Below, piece by piece: positions 17,374 to 30,223 of a stretch of DNA of 59,965 bases. The translations under genes and the position numbers were made by a program. The DNA lies in contig JARLFX010000286.1 of NCBI GenBank assembly GCA_031296355.1, forward strand, positions 1 to 59,965. The letters run 5' to 3'. Numbering within the stretch: position 1 is the stretch's first letter; each line of letters starts with the position of its first letter. The stretch is from Acidobacteriaceae bacterium. GTDB taxonomy: Bacteria > Acidobacteriota > Terriglobia > Terriglobales > Acidobacteriaceae. The notes under the pieces are model-generated. The model made no database searches and was not told where the DNA came from. It saw only the letters and a program-made list of their open reading frames with translations.

Positions 17374-18935
17374 GGCGTCGGCTTCGTCGCAGGTTTGGCC
17401 GCAGCAACCGGCTGGAGCGAAGCCAAAGCTCGCTTAGCGATTTCGAGGATGGCCTTTCGATCGTCATCGCTGAACTTATCAGACGAGGTTAGCCGCCCCA
17501 CAACATCCGCCGGAATTTCAGTCACCGCCTTCTGAAGCGCCTGCTCGGCGTCGTTCACTTTATCGATCGGGAGGGGATCGAGGAGTCCTGCGGTCAATGC
17601 CAAAAGTACAATGATCTGTTCGATCATTGAAACGGGGTGAGACTCGGATTGCTTGAGACACGCGCGAATGCGCTGTCCGTGGTCAATCGTTTTTTGCGTT
17701 GAGGCGTCGAGGTGAGTTCCAAATTTTGCGAAAACCTCCAACTCCTCGAACTGCGCGTATGCAAGTTTGAGGCTGCCGGCGACTGCGCGATATGCAACCC
17801 TCTGAGCTTCTCCGCCGACGCGCGATACGGACTTGCCAACGTCGACTGCCGGTAGGATTCCAAGTTGAAACAAGGTGGGGGAAAGGTAAACCTGCCCATC
17901 GGTGATGGAGATGAGATTCGTGGGGATGTAAGCGGATATGTCCTGCGCTTCGGTTTCGATGATGGGCAGCGCCGTGAGAGATCCACCTCCGCGTTCCCTG
18001 CTGAGGTGGGTCGAGCGTTCCAGCATTCGCGAATGAATATAAAAGATGTCACCAGGAAAGGCTTCACGGCCCGGTGGGCGTCGAAGAAGTAGCGAGAGTT
18101 CTCGATACGCACGGGCATGATGCGTGAGATCGTCGTAGACAATCAGGACATCGCGTCCTTTTTCCATGAAGCATTCTGCAATGCTGGTTGCCGCATAAGG
18201 CGTGATGTAAACGAGACCGGGCGCATTATTGCCTTCAACGACAACAACAACGGTGTATTCCATCGCGCCCTGCTTGTCGAGATTAGCCACTACTTTAGCC
18301 ACATCGGCCGCACGTTGGCCAATCGCACAGTAGACGCACACCACATTCTGTCCACGTTGATTGAGGATAGTGTCGATAGCGATTGCAGTCTTGCCAGTCT
18401 GGCGATCTCCGAGAATCAATTCGCGCTGACCCCGACCGATGGGGACGAGAGCGTCGACCACTTTCAGGCCGGTCTGCAAGGGAACGCTTACCGCAGCGCG
18501 ATCCATTATGGGTGCAGCGGAACGTTCAATAGGGAGACGTTTCTCCACAGCTATCGATCCCTTCCCATCCAGAGGATTGCCGAGTGGGCCAATCACGCGT
18601 CCGAGCAGACCGTCCCCGACAGGCACGTCAATCACGCGTCCAGTCCGCTGCACCTCGTCGCCAGTGTGCAGGTTCTGGTAGTCTCCGAGCAGGATAACGC
18701 CGACCTCATCTTCATCCAGGTTGAAGGCAATCCCCAGTAGACCGCCAGGGAACGTGACGATCTCTTCGTACCCAACGCTGGGAAGGCCTGAAAATGTCGC
18801 GATCCCGGTGGAGACTTTTGTGACTATGCCAACTTCATAGGGAGTCAGCTTTGCCGTGAAGTCCTCGCGTCCCTTGTGCAGCAGAGCGAAGGCGCGATTC
18901 ATTGCGGGTTGCAATATTCCGGGTGGCTCAGTCAT
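17370..18935 (-). CDS. atpA: N-type F1Fo ATPase alpha subunit
   Basis: 521 residues. Walker A is GDRQTGKTA (about residues 171-179), the arginine-finger segment is SRVGGEAQ near 375, and the Ala/Pro/Lys-rich tail is short. It forms the non-catalytic nucleotide-binding positions of the F1 hexamer. Overlaps atpF and atpG by four bases each. Sequence and gene order place it in the alternate (N) ATPase group rather than the standard operon. Confidence 0.94.
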   Translation of the reverse strand: MTEPPGILQPAMNRAFALLHKGREDFTAKLTPYEVGIVTKVSTGIATFSGLPSVGYEEIVTFPGGLLGIAFNLDEDEVGVILLGDYQNLHTGDEVQRTGRVIDVPVGDGLLGRVIGPLGNPLDGKGSIAVEKRLPIERSAAPIMDRAAVSVPLQTGLKVVDALVPIGRGQRELILGDRQTGKTAIAIDTILNQRGQNVVCVYCAIGQRAADVAKVVANLDKQGAMEYTVVVVVEGNNAPGLVYITPYAATSIAECFMEKGRDVLIVYDDLTHHARAYRELSLLLRRPPGREAFPGDIFYIHSRMLERSTHLSRERGGGSLTALPIIETEAQDISAYIPTNLISITDGQVYLSPTLFQLGILPAVDVGKSVSRVGGEAQRVAYRAVAGSLKLAYAQFEELEVFAKFGTHLDASTQKTIDHGQRIRACLKQSESHPVSMIEQIIVLLALTAGLLDPLPIDKVNDAEQALQKAVTEIPADVVGRLTSSDKFSDDDRKAILEIAKRALASLQPVAAAKPATKPTP

Positions 18936-19768
18936 TTGGCCCCAACGAGAGTTGCCGGCTCGGACGCTTTCGCAGCCCCCGGCGGTGTTGTGGTATTGAT
19001 GGTCGCAGGGGATTCTGCGTCTACGAGGTTATTTACTTTCTTGTTCAACTCGGTGAGATAGCTTGAGATGCTCCACGCGACCTTCTGGCCGTTGGCGGCT
19101 AATTCAATGCCGCAAATGACATCCTGCGAGTCTTCGAATTTGATCCGAACCACTGCGGAGAATGTCTCGTTAAGAGCGTTCTGAATTGCAGCCCGCTGGT
19201 CGGCGGGTAGAACAAACGCACTGCGAACCAGCGCAGGTTGTGATGAGTTTTTGAGAGCGTCACCTAGTAATTCTTTTGCTTTCGCATCCAATTCTCGCAG
19301 ACGGCGTGTGAACACCTCCCCAACCCGCTCTTCAAGGCTGACGGTGGCGAGATCCGCGAGGGTCTTTCGCGCGATTGCAAAAACCTCTTTTTCAGCCAGA
19401 AGGGTGATTTCACTACCCAGCCGACTTTGATCTCCGCGCAGCGCATCCGCCTGGTTAGACCGTAAGGTTTCTACATCCTTTTTTGCCTGATCGATGAGAC
19501 GTTCGCGCTCGACTTTCGCTTCGTCGGTGGCTTTGCCGAGCATGGCGCTCCGCTGTTGATCAAATACTTTATTCTTATCTTCAAAATCGGCACGCTCCTT
19601 TTCAGCATCAGCCTTCCTGGCATCTGCGTCCGCAAGTTCAGCAGCGATTCGCTTCTCTCGTGCGTCGATGGCATTGAGGATGGGCTTGTAAAGAAAATGC
19701 TTCAACAACCACACCAGAATGAGGAAGTTGACAACCTGGGCCGCGACGGTGAACCAGTCGATGAGCAT
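18932..19768 (-). CDS. atpF: N-type F1Fo ATPase b subunit with delta-like C-terminal domain
   Basis: 278 residues, well over the ~160 of a standard b subunit. One N-terminal membrane helix (residues 5-23) leads to a long charged coiled coil (30-170). Residues about 180-247 ([20 protein letters not shown], then a [24 protein letters not shown] segment) resemble the C-terminal domain of the delta/OSCP subunit, which is otherwise missing from this operon. The fusion could replace delta in attaching the stator to F1. An Ala/Pro/Thr-rich tail follows. It lies three bases after atpE. Confidence 0.88.
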   Translation of the reverse strand: MLIDWFTVAAQVVNFLILVWLLKHFLYKPILNAIDAREKRIAAELADADARKADAEKERADFEDKNKVFDQQRSAMLGKATDEAKVERERLIDQAKKDVETLRSNQADALRGDQSRLGSEITLLAEKEVFAIARKTLADLATVSLEERVGEVFTRRLRELDAKAKELLGDALKNSSQPALVRSAFVLPADQRAAIQNALNETFSAVVRIKFEDSQDVICGIELAANGQKVAWSISSYLTELNKKVNNLVDAESPATINTTTPPGAAKASEPATLVGAK

Positions 19769-19771
19769 CGC

Positions 19772-20053
19772 TCACTTCCCTCCGGCTTGCGACAAAAAGT
19801 GGTTCCAGAAGGGATTGGCGAAGATGAGAATCATGGAGACGACAAAGGTGTAGATCGCCGTGGACTCGATCATTGCGAGGCCAACAAACAGAGTGCGAGT
19901 GATGGTGGGCGCTGCGTCAGGCTGTTGCGCCAGGGAGGTCATGGCTGATGCCACGGAGCGGCCTTCGCCAAGAGCTGGTCCCATGCAGCCGAAGCCTGTA
20001 GTGATGCCTGCGGTGGCGATGGATACTACTGCAACGAGAGTGGAGCTATCCAT
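19772..20053 (-). CDS. atpE: N-type F1Fo ATPase c subunit
   Basis: 93 residues, two membrane helices with a polar loop (LAQQPDAAP). The ion-binding Glu is E63 in helix 2, within MIESTAIY, so Ser64, Thr65 and Tyr68 match the ligand set known from Na+-binding c rings. Helix 1 reads GPALGEGRS, with Glu30 where Na+-binding rings often have Gln. Two-carboxylate c subunits occur in N-ATPases. Whether this ring uses Na+ or H+ is not settled by sequence. Confidence 0.93.
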   Translation of the reverse strand: MDSSTLVAVVSIATAGITTGFGCMGPALGEGRSVASAMTSLAQQPDAAPTITRTLFVGLAMIESTAIYTFVVSMILIFANPFWNHFLSQAGGK

Positions 20054-20080
20054 GGAAGTTCCTTCCTGATGTTGGACCGA

Positions 20081-20806
20081 TCAAGCATGACTCGGCTCCG
20101 GTTGGGCCTTAACAGCAGGCTTGGGTTTGGCTGCACGTGTGGCGGCGGCTATGTAGACAGCAGCGAGAATACTGAAGATATAGGCCTGTACCGAACCGGT
20201 GAGCAGACCGAGCAGCGTCATGACGATGGGGAAGATGAAGGGCGTGATCGTGAGAAGAATTCCGACGATCATGACGCCGCTCATCATGTTACCGAAGAGA
20301 CGAATGGCCAAGGCCAGTGTCCGCGAGAGCTCACTGATGATATTGAACGGCAGCATGATAACGGTCGGCTTGATGTATGTCTTGAGATAACCCGCGACTC
20401 CCTGCTCCCGGATTCCGAACAGAGGAACCGCAATGAACACGCACATCGCGAGAGCCGCCGTGGTCGAGAGTGAGCCTGTTGGGGGTTTGAATCCAGGGAA
20501 AATAATGCTGACGCTGCATGTCCCAATAAAAAGGAAGAGCGTACCTAGAAAAGCGAGATACTTGCGTGGATCGCTGAGGCCGACCTCTTTGATCTGGTCC
20601 TCGATACCGGTCACAATGATCTCAACCGCGCATTGCCAGCGTGAAATAATCCGACCAGTTGCAAACTTTCGGGTAATCAGGAATGATCCCAACGTCATCG
20701 CGATCATCATGGTCCAGGTCGTCACAATGGTTTCGTTGAGTTTGACAAATCCATGCTGCCAGAGGATTTGCTGATCGGACGTGATGTGCACACTGGGGAG
20801 GATCAT
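20081..20806 (-). CDS. atpB: N-type F1Fo ATPase a subunit
   Basis: 241 residues from the ATG at 20806, which overlaps the atpR stop codon as ATGA; the longer open frame upstream overlaps atpR and is not likely to be coding. Five to six membrane helices. The essential stator arginine is visible in LALAIRLFGNMMSG (about residue 165), and the last helix carries the GSVQAYIFSILAAVYI region typical of the proton/sodium half-channel. The C-terminus is a Lys/Pro/Ala tail. Confidence 0.92.
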   Translation of the reverse strand: MILPSVHITSDQQILWQHGFVKLNETIVTTWTMMIAMTLGSFLITRKFATGRIISRWQCAVEIIVTGIEDQIKEVGLSDPRKYLAFLGTLFLFIGTCSVSIIFPGFKPPTGSLSTTAALAMCVFIAVPLFGIREQGVAGYLKTYIKPTVIMLPFNIISELSRTLALAIRLFGNMMSGVMIVGILLTITPFIFPIVMTLLGLLTGSVQAYIFSILAAVYIAAATRAAKPKPAVKAQPEPSHA

Positions 20807-21111
20807 TGTCCATCCCCCTGGTGGATGCGGATGCATTTGGCGGACGGGAGACGTATGAGCCACGTTACGGCAATGCGCGCAAGTAAGAAGCCAGACAGGC
20901 AGGCAACCAGCTTCCGCCAGTCGCCATGGGACATGAGGTAGAAGCCGGTGACAGCGATGGCCATTCGAAACAGAAGGCTGGCGGAGAACAACAGCCCGGA
21001 CCATTGCGATGAGGAGCCCGATCGAATCGTCCACCAAAGTCCGCCAAAGAAGAATGCACCAAGCAGAATACCGGCGAAGAGGTCGCCAGCCAAAATCAGA
21101 GCCTCATTCAT
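20803..21111 (-). CDS. atpR: N-ATPase accessory subunit AtpR
   Basis: 102 residues from ATG 21111, which lies inside the end of atpQ (8-base overlap). Three hydrophobic segments (GDLFAGILLGAFFFGGLWW, SGLLFSASLLFRMAIAVTGFY and LVACLSGFLLARIAVTWLI). The conserved arginines in the second and third segments are typical of AtpR, proposed to help insert or protect the two-carboxylate c subunits. Found only in N-ATPase operons, so it is diagnostic here. Confidence 0.88.
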   Translation of the reverse strand: MNEALILAGDLFAGILLGAFFFGGLWWTIRSGSSSQWSGLLFSASLLFRMAIAVTGFYLMSHGDWRKLVACLSGFLLARIAVTWLIRLPSAKCIRIHQGDGQ

Positions 21112-21434
21112 GCTTATCCTCCTGCCAGTCTTGCATCGCTTTGTTTTCCTGATCCACCCAATGCCAGGCATTTGCACAACCAAGGCAGAGCCCAATGACC
21201 AGCAACATGAGCGTCCATGAATGGGCTTCAGGATGACGGTGATCCCACCATAAGCCGAGCAGTGCGCCAATGACGGTTGGCACGGCTACTGACCACCCGA
21301 TCAGGCCTGACATGCCGAGTCCGAACCAGACAGTTTGTGGACCATCCTTCTGCACACGGAGTTTGCGGGCAGCCTTTGCCGTAACTTGCCGGACAAAGTT
21401 TCCGTCGGTCGTAGAAGATTGCTTCGCTCTATCA

Positions 21435-21442
<8 letters not shown>
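21104..21442 (-). CDS. atpQ: N-ATPase AtpI-like subunit AtpQ
   Basis: 112 residues with two membrane segments (about 48-66 and 75-94) and the AtpI/AtpQ-type motif GWSVAVPTVIGALLGLWWD. A basic N-terminus and an acidic C-terminus flank them. AtpI proteins are assembly factors or Mg2+ carriers for the c ring. Overlaps atpC by eight bases upstream and atpR downstream. Confidence 0.88.
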
Positions 21443-24203
<2,761 letters not shown>

Positions 24204-24362
24204 ATGACGCCTCAATCCAAATGTGCAAATCCCGCTTGTAGTTGTGTGCCGACGGATGGGAAAAAGTACTGTTGTGAGATGTGTGCCGATTCCAAAAGCG
24301 TCACAGAACTAACCTGCCAATGTCAGCATCCGGCGTGCCAGAGCGCCGTGTTGAAGCCGTAA
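24204..24362 (+). CDS. Bacterial metallothionein (SmtA-like)
   Basis: A 52-residue Cys-rich protein, too short for many gene finders. It has nine Cys (positions 7, 12, 14, 23, 24, 27, 38, 40, 45) and a His at 42, in the pattern of bacterial metallothioneins: CANPACSC, then YCCEMCA in the middle, then CQCQHPAC. The family binds Zn, Cd or Cu in a Cys/His cluster. GAAGGAG at 24187-24193 is well placed for the ATG at 24204. Its 3' end is 86 bases before the transketolase start. It may buffer zinc or copper, or act in redox stress, alongside the stress and energy genes on both sides. Confidence 0.88.
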   Translation: MTPQSKCANPACSCVPTDGKKYCCEMCADSKSVTELTCQCQHPACQSAVLKP

Positions 24363-24448
24363 TCAGCACAACACATCCCGATATCCGCATGGCTTTTTGT
24401 TCTGCTGGCACCTCTGATCCATCACAACCAGAAAAGGGACGCGGAAGT

Positions 24449-26491
24449 ATGGCGCTTTCCACAAGACTTTCGACAATGACGAGTTCGCTCGATCTGGATG
24501 AGTTGTGTGTGAACACTCTCCGCTTTCTGGCGGTGGACATGGTACAGAAGGCAGGCTCGGGCCATCCCGGCCTACCTCTGGGCTCTGCATCCATGGCTTA
24601 TGCGCTCTGGGACCGTCTGCTTAAGTTCAACCCGCGCGATCCACTCTGGACAGACCGTGACCGCTTCATTCTCTCAGCTGGACATGGATGCGCTCTCCTC
24701 TACGCGTTACTTCACGTTACGGGCTTCGATCTTCCGATGGAGGAGCTTAAACAGTTTCGCCAATGGGAAAGCCGGACGCCCGGCCATCCGGAGTACGGCA
24801 AGACACCCGGGGTTGAGGCCACCACGGGCCCACTAGGCCAGGGATTGGCCAATGCTGTCGGTATGGCCATCGCAGAGGTGGCGCTCGCTGCACGTTTCAA
24901 TCGACCGGATCACACAATCGTGGATCACTTTACGTATGTACTGGTGAGTGATGGCGATCTGGAGGAAGGGATCTCTTCCGAGGCTGGGTCTGAGGCCGGA
25001 CACCTCCGGTTGGGCAAGCTCATCGTTCTCTATGCTGACAACCACATCACAATTGAAGGCAGTACAGAACTGGCCTTTACCGAAGATCGCCTGGCACGTT
25101 TCGCCGCCTTCGGCTGGCACATCCAGCACGTCGAAGAAAGCAATGACATTGACAAGGTCAGCTCCGCTCTGCAAGCTGCCCAGAACGAACAGGACCGGCC
25201 ATCTTTGATTGCGGTGCGTACGCACATTGGCTTCGGCAGTCCCCACAAGCAGGACACCGCAGCGGCGCATGGCGAGCCGCTCGGCGTGGAGGAGGTTCGT
25301 CTAACCAAAGAAGGGCTGGGTTGGCCAGTGCAGCCGCCCTTCCACATTCCGGCGGAGGCTCTAGCTCATTTCCGTGAAGCTGTTCTCCGAGGAAGCACCG
25401 CACAGGCGGATTGGAATCTGCGCCATGAGGCTTATGCCATGGCATATCCTGATCTGGCAGCGGAGTTCCAGCGCGTCATGCACCATGAGCTCCCAAAGGA
25501 TTGGGACACCAACCTACCCACATTCAAATCGGCAGATGGTCCGATGGCTACTCGCGTTGCTTCAGGAAAAACAGTTGAAATCCTCGGCTCTCGTCTGCCT
25601 GAGATGATGGGCGGCTCTGCCGACCTGGCTCCCAGCACACATACCAATATCGACGGCGCTGGGAATTTTGAGCCGGAGAACTGGGCGGGACGCAACATGC
25701 ATTTCGGTATCCGCGAACATGCCATGGGAGCTATTTTGAACGGAATAGCCCTCCACCGCGGGCTTATTCCCTTTGGCGGCACATTCCTGGTTTTCAGCGA
25801 CTACATGCGTCCACCAATGCGCCTCGCAGCCATGAATGGTCTTCCGGTCATTTATGTCTTCACCCATGACAGCCTCGCCATGGGTGAGGACGGCCCGACC
25901 CATCAGCCAGTCGAACAACTTATGGGCTTGCGATCAATCCCCGGCATGGTCGTCATTCGACCGGCGGATGCCAACGAAACAGTCGCGGCCTGGCGCATCG
26001 CCATTGACCGCCGCAAAGGCCCTGTCGCGCTGGTGCTGACGCGTCAGGGACTTCCCGTGCTCGATTTGGCCCGCTATTCCTGCATTACGACAGGAGTACC
26101 GCTCGGTGGCTATATTCTCGCAGACGTTGCGCCCGCGACACGACCCGATATCGTCCTCATCGCAACCGGCTCTGAAGTGCATCTCGCTCTCAAGAGTCGT
26201 GATCGTCTAGAGGTTGAAGGAATCCAGGTAAGAGTGGTGAGCATCCCCAGCACAAACCTCTTCTCAGAACAGTCCGAGCAGTATCGTGAGAAGGTCTTGC
26301 CACCAGGTATACCATTGCTCGTTGTCGAGGCCGGCATCTCACTCGGTTGGAGATCGTATGTTGGTCCCCAGATCGCCGTGATTTCAGTTGACACATTCGG
26401 AGCATCCGCACCCGGTCCGGTGGTAATGGAGCACTACGGCTTCAGCGTAGACAATATTTGCAGCCGGGTCCGTCACCTGCTCCTAAAATAG
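24449..26491 (+). CDS. tkt: Transketolase
   Basis: 680 residues from ATG 24449; the open frame extends 56 codons further up but that part overlaps the metallothionein gene. TPP-binding signature [14 protein letters not shown] (near residue 170), an N-terminal [14 protein letters not shown] motif, the catalytic Glu region [14 protein letters not shown] (about 430) and [20 protein letters not shown]. It exchanges two-carbon units in the non-oxidative pentose phosphate pathway. First enzyme gene of tkt-rpiB-zwf-tal; rpiB begins 13 bases later. Confidence 0.95.
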   Translation: MALSTRLSTMTSSLDLDELCVNTLRFLAVDMVQKAGSGHPGLPLGSASMAYALWDRLLKFNPRDPLWTDRDRFILSAGHGCALLYALLHVTGFDLPMEELKQFRQWESRTPGHPEYGKTPGVEATTGPLGQGLANAVGMAIAEVALAARFNRPDHTIVDHFTYVLVSDGDLEEGISSEAGSEAGHLRLGKLIVLYADNHITIEGSTELAFTEDRLARFAAFGWHIQHVEESNDIDKVSSALQAAQNEQDRPSLIAVRTHIGFGSPHKQDTAAAHGEPLGVEEVRLTKEGLGWPVQPPFHIPAEALAHFREAVLRGSTAQADWNLRHEAYAMAYPDLAAEFQRVMHHELPKDWDTNLPTFKSADGPMATRVASGKTVEILGSRLPEMMGGSADLAPSTHTNIDGAGNFEPENWAGRNMHFGIREHAMGAILNGIALHRGLIPFGGTFLVFSDYMRPPMRLAAMNGLPVIYVFTHDSLAMGEDGPTHQPVEQLMGLRSIPGMVVIRPADANETVAAWRIAIDRRKGPVALVLTRQGLPVLDLARYSCITTGVPLGGYILADVAPATRPDIVLIATGSEVHLALKSRDRLEVEGIQVRVVSIPSTNLFSEQSEQYREKVLPPGIPLLVVEAGISLGWRSYVGPQIAVISVDTFGASAPGPVVMEHYGFSVDNICSRVRHLLLK

Positions 26492-26504
26492 AGAGGTTAT
26501 CAGA

Positions 26505-26954
26505 ATGCGAGTTGGGATTGCCGCAGATCACGGAGGATTCGCCTTGAAAGGACAGTTAGAAGAATCTCTGTGCAACTCGGGGTACGAGGTCATCGACTTC
26601 GGCGCGCTGCAATTAAACCCGGCAGATGACTACCCGGACTTCATCATCCCTCTGGCGCAGGCCGTTGCCGCTGGTAAAGTTGATCGCGGAATAGCACTCT
26701 GTGGCAGCGGGGTGGGCGCATCCATCGCCGCAAACAAAGTTTCCGGGGTCCGCGCTGGGCTCATCCATGATGTATTCTCCGCCCGTCAGGGTGTCGAAGA
26801 TGACGACATGAATGTCTTTTGTCTGGGTGGAAAAGTGATTGGTTCTGCGCTCGCATGGGAACTGGTCAAGACCTTCCTTTCCTCTCACTTCAGCAACGCC
26901 ACACGCCACCGACGCAGAGTGGAGAAAGTGCAAGCGCTCGAACACCACAAATAA
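26505..26954 (+). CDS. rpiB: Ribose-5-phosphate isomerase B
   Basis: 149 residues, RpiB/LacAB fold. The N-terminal ADHGGFALK motif, the CGSGVGASIAANK phosphate-binding loop with the catalytic Cys, and MNVFCLGGKVIG are as expected. It interconverts ribose-5-phosphate and ribulose-5-phosphate. GAGAGG precedes the ATG. Placed between tkt and zwf in the same direction. Confidence 0.94.
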   Translation: MRVGIAADHGGFALKGQLEESLCNSGYEVIDFGALQLNPADDYPDFIIPLAQAVAAGKVDRGIALCGSGVGASIAANKVSGVRAGLIHDVFSARQGVEDDDMNVFCLGGKVIGSALAWELVKTFLSSHFSNATRHRRRVEKVQALEHHK

Positions 26955-26973
26955 TCGAGAGGAACTACATGGA

Positions 26974-27045
26974 ATGGGCATGATCGGACTTCGTTATCAA
27001 TTTGGCAGTCACGAGGTAAGCGCAACCAAGAAGGACGGTGCCTGA
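26974..27045 (+). CDS. 23-residue peptide overlapping the zwf start
   Basis: A small frame between rpiB and zwf whose stop codon overlaps the zwf ATG (TGATG at 27043-27047). GAGAGGA at 26957-26963 could serve it. It encodes [20 protein letters not shown] plus three residues and matches nothing I know. It may be a coupling or leader peptide, or a gene remnant; a chance frame cannot be excluded. Confidence 0.3.
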   Translation: MGMIGLRYQFGSHEVSATKKDGA

Positions 27046-28442
27046 TGTCCAGCTCGCGTTCAGATGCACTGGTGCTCTTCGGTGTAACCGGTGATCTTGC
27101 TCACAAGATGATATTCCCTGCACTCTATGCAATGGTAAAGCGAGGGAACCTTAAGATCCCGGTGATCGGGGTCGCCTTCCCGAAATGGAGCCTGGAACGT
27201 CTTCACAAACGCGTGACAGACAGTATCAAGCGATCGGGTGGAATCGATGACAAGCGTGCTCTCCATCAACTTCTTTCCCAACTCAGTTATGTGAGCGGGG
27301 ATTACAAGGACCCAGGTACATTCACGGCGATAAAGAAAGCGTTGGGGCGTGCCCGACGCCCAGCGCACTATCTCGCCATCCCGCCCTCGCTCTTTGAGAC
27401 AGTGATCAAAGGACTCGGCGCTGCAAGCCTGGCCGAGAATGCGCGGGTCATTGTTGAAAAGCCGTTTGGACGTGATCTGGCATCCGCGCGCAAGCTTAAT
27501 CAGGTAGCGCATACAGTATTTCCGGAAGACTCAATCTTTCGCATCGATCACTTCCTTGGTAAGGAAGCGATCATGAATATTCTCTACTTCCGCTTCGCCA
27601 ATTCTTTTTTAGAGCCGATCTGGAATCGCAACTATGTGGCCAGTGTTCAGATAACATTATCCGAGGATTTCGGCATCGGTGCGCGGGGCGCATTTTACGA
27701 GACTGCCGGATGTCTGCGCGATGTGATCCAGAACCATCTTTTTCAGGTGGTAGCACTACTTGCCATGGAGCCTCCTGCTGGCAGAGACTTCGGAGCAGTA
27801 CACACCGAGAAAGCCAAAGTCTTTCAAGCCATGCGTCCGCTGCAGTCAGATGACGTGGTGCGCGGCCAGTACGCAGGCTATCGCAAGGAGCCGGATGTAG
27901 CGAAGAACTCCGACGTTGAGACGTTCTGCGCCCTGCGGCTCTTTATCGACTCCTGGCGCTGGGAGGGGGTGCCGTGGTATCTGCGATCCGGCAAGTATCT
28001 TCCCAATACGGCGACTGAGATACTGGTGGAGCTAAAGCCCCCTCCGCAGAGGCTTTTTGCTGATTCAACATCCACCGGCGGCTGGGCCAACTATCTGCGC
28101 TTTCGGCTCTCTCCAAGTTCGGCCATAGCTCTTGCAGCGCGCGTCAAGCTTCCGGGCAAAGACTACCTCGGGAACCAGCGAGAGCTATACCTGCTCGAAG
28201 AACAACCAGGTGAGGAGTCACCTTACGAGCGGCTTTTAGGCGACGCCATGACCGGCGATGGGGCGCTCTTTACCCGCGAGGATGCAGTGGAAGCAGCATG
28301 GGCCGTGGTCGATCCCGTTCTCACAAAACACCACCGGGTACGCCCATACAAACGCAACACGTGGGGGCCGAAAGCGGCTGATGTGCTCATTGCCGCAGAC
28401 GGGCATTGGCACAATCCAGAGCGCGATGAGGCGGACGAATAA
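27045..28442 (+). CDS. zwf: Glucose-6-phosphate 1-dehydrogenase
   Basis: 465 residues. The nucleotide-binding N-terminus reads [18 protein letters not shown], and the active-site signature is RIDHFLGKE (near residue 165; the more usual form is DHYLGKE), then [14 protein letters not shown]. It oxidises glucose-6-phosphate to 6-phosphogluconolactone with NADP+ or NAD+. The genes for the next two steps (pgl, gnd) are not in the cluster. Its substrate is made by the nearby pgm. Confidence 0.94.
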   Translation: MSSSRSDALVLFGVTGDLAHKMIFPALYAMVKRGNLKIPVIGVAFPKWSLERLHKRVTDSIKRSGGIDDKRALHQLLSQLSYVSGDYKDPGTFTAIKKALGRARRPAHYLAIPPSLFETVIKGLGAASLAENARVIVEKPFGRDLASARKLNQVAHTVFPEDSIFRIDHFLGKEAIMNILYFRFANSFLEPIWNRNYVASVQITLSEDFGIGARGAFYETAGCLRDVIQNHLFQVVALLAMEPPAGRDFGAVHTEKAKVFQAMRPLQSDDVVRGQYAGYRKEPDVAKNSDVETFCALRLFIDSWRWEGVPWYLRSGKYLPNTATEILVELKPPPQRLFADSTSTGGWANYLRFRLSPSSAIALAARVKLPGKDYLGNQRELYLLEEQPGEESPYERLLGDAMTGDGALFTREDAVEAAWAVVDPVLTKHHRVRPYKRNTWGPKAADVLIAADGHWHNPERDEADE

Positions 28443-28534
28443 TCAACCCACCGCGACTATATCTCCAGCCCTCCAGAACGCAACCCGCTGCTCTCGCTCT
28501 ACAAATGCAACGCCGTTTATCCAGGAGAGACATG

Positions 28535-29608
28535 ATGAAAGCGACACAGAAGCTACACGATATGGGCCAAAGCCTTTGGCTTGACAACATTACCCGCGGC
28601 TTACTCACCAGCGGTACGCTCAATCGTTACATTCAGGATCTGTCAGTTACGGGGCTCACTTCAAACCCAACAATCTTCGACCATGCCCTGAAGAACAGTT
28701 CAGATTATGACAACGGCATCCGCCAGAAATTGAAGGAAGGCAAGTCGGGTGAAGCGCTGTTCTTCGAACTAGCGACTGAAGACCTCAGGCAGGCTGCCGA
28801 CCTCTTTCTTCCAATCCATAAACTAACGAATGGCATGGACGGCTGGGTGTCATTAGAAGTATCGCCTCTGCTGGCTCACGATGCATCTGCAACTCTCGCA
28901 GCGGCCAAGGCGCTCCACGCGCAAGCGGCACGCCCCAATCTCTTTATCAAGATACCGGGTACCAAAGAAGGACTTCCCGCCATCGAGGAGGCCATCTTCG
29001 CAGGCGTTCCGGTCAATGTGACACTCCTGTTTTCTGCCCGCCAGTATGTCACAGCAGCCAACGCATATCTTCGTGGAGTGGAACGGCGCATCACTGCCGG
29101 GCTCAATCCCGACGTCGGGTCAGTCGCATCGCTGTTCGTAAGCCGCTGGGATGTCGCAGTGGCCAGCAAGGTGCCGGAGTCATTGCACAACCAACTCGGC
29201 ATCGCCATTGCGCGACAGACTCTGGAGAGCTACCAATACTTACTTCAGTCACCACGCTGGCAGCGTGTCTTCAACTCCGGAGCCCATGCACAGCGCCTGC
29301 TATTTGCCAGCACGGGAAAGAAGGACCTCAAGGCCTCCGACATTCTTTATGTCAAAGCGCTCGCTGCCCCCTTTAGCGTCAATACAATGCCCGAGGGTAC
29401 GTTGAAAGCATTTGCTGACCATGGAGCTATTGGAGAACTATCGTCTACAGATGCCAATAAGACATTAGCCAGATTCTCGGAAGCAGGTATTGATATTGAC
29501 GCCTTGGGTTCCCAACTTCTGGAGGATGGAGCCAAATCGTTCGTAAAGTCCTGGGAAGATCTGATGAAGTGTATTTCATCCAAGAGCGAGGTTCTCAAAG
29601 CTGCGTAG
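28535..29608 (+). CDS. tal: Transaldolase
   Basis: 357 residues. Of two adjacent ATG codons (28532 and 28535), the second is better spaced from AGGAG. The Schiff-base lysine lies in LFIKIPGTKEGL (near residue 130), and DLSVTGLTSNPTIF and VNVTLLFSARQY are typical of the long bacterial transaldolase subfamily. It moves a dihydroxyacetone unit in the non-oxidative pentose phosphate pathway. Last of the tkt-rpiB-zwf-tal run; 92 bases separate it from zwf. Confidence 0.94.
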   Translation: MKATQKLHDMGQSLWLDNITRGLLTSGTLNRYIQDLSVTGLTSNPTIFDHALKNSSDYDNGIRQKLKEGKSGEALFFELATEDLRQAADLFLPIHKLTNGMDGWVSLEVSPLLAHDASATLAAAKALHAQAARPNLFIKIPGTKEGLPAIEEAIFAGVPVNVTLLFSARQYVTAANAYLRGVERRITAGLNPDVGSVASLFVSRWDVAVASKVPESLHNQLGIAIARQTLESYQYLLQSPRWQRVFNSGAHAQRLLFASTGKKDLKASDILYVKALAAPFSVNTMPEGTLKAFADHGAIGELSSTDANKTLARFSEAGIDIDALGSQLLEDGAKSFVKSWEDLMKCISSKSEVLKAA

Positions 29609-29833
29609 TTGAAGACTAATCGTCTCTAGGTTTCTGCTCGGGCGTGTTGCCTCTGGGTCGCGTAGAGATGAAGCGTGGAATGAGTCTTTGCAATGTTTTC
29701 TCTTTGCGGAATCACTCAAATAAAATGATTCCATTCCTTTTGCTTCCATGCGCTCGAAAATCTGCATCAAAGATAGTGTCGTCAAAGGCATCCTGGATGC
29801 CACAGTCAGACATGTCACGATGCGGAGGTCGCA

Positions 29834-30052
29834 ATGTATTACTACTGGGGAATGCATACGTATTGGTGGTTCTGGTGGATATTCATCTGGATCGTTTTCT
29901 TTTCTTTCTTTATGCCGGTAAGACGCACTACATACCGTCAGCTGCAATCGCCCCTACAGCTTCTGCAGACGAGATATGCTGCCGGAGAGATTACCAGCGA
30001 GGAATACGAAGAGCGGCGCAATAAACTCCTGCGGGACGCCAACCAGAAATAG
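29834..30052 (+). CDS. Small SHOCT-domain membrane protein
   Basis: 72 residues. An aromatic-rich membrane segment (WGMHTYWWFWWIFIWIVFFSF, truncated here) is followed by a C-terminal SHOCT motif (LQTRYAAGEITSEEYEERRNKL). GGAGG lies six bases before the ATG. SHOCT domains are short oligomerisation or membrane-targeting modules; the specific role is unknown. It lies between the transaldolase and stress-protein genes, with ~225 bases of apparent non-coding DNA upstream. Confidence 0.8.
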   Translation: MYYYWGMHTYWWFWWIFIWIVFFSFFMPVRRTTYRQLQSPLQLLQTRYAAGEITSEEYEERRNKLLRDANQK

Positions 30053-30065
30053 GGCTTAATCTATT

Positions 30066-30115
30066 GCTTCCATCTCCAGTCTCAGCCTTAAGATCCTGTG
30101 GCTAGAGGTGGAAGC
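30066..30115. terminator. Long-loop hairpin, possible terminator
   Basis: GCTTCCATCTC (30066-30076) pairs with GAGGTGGAAGC (30105-30115) with one G-T-type mismatch and a 28-nt loop. It lies just after the SHOCT gene. There is no T-run, so it may be an RNA structure other than a classical terminator. Confidence 0.35.
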
Positions 30116-30223
30116 ATGCATGAGCCAATCGTGGCGGGCCTCAAGGTCGGGATCTGGGGCATTCCTTCGGAAGTCGGGCCAGATTGAAATTCTTCCGCGA
30201 CTATAGTCCGCGAGGTAATTTAA

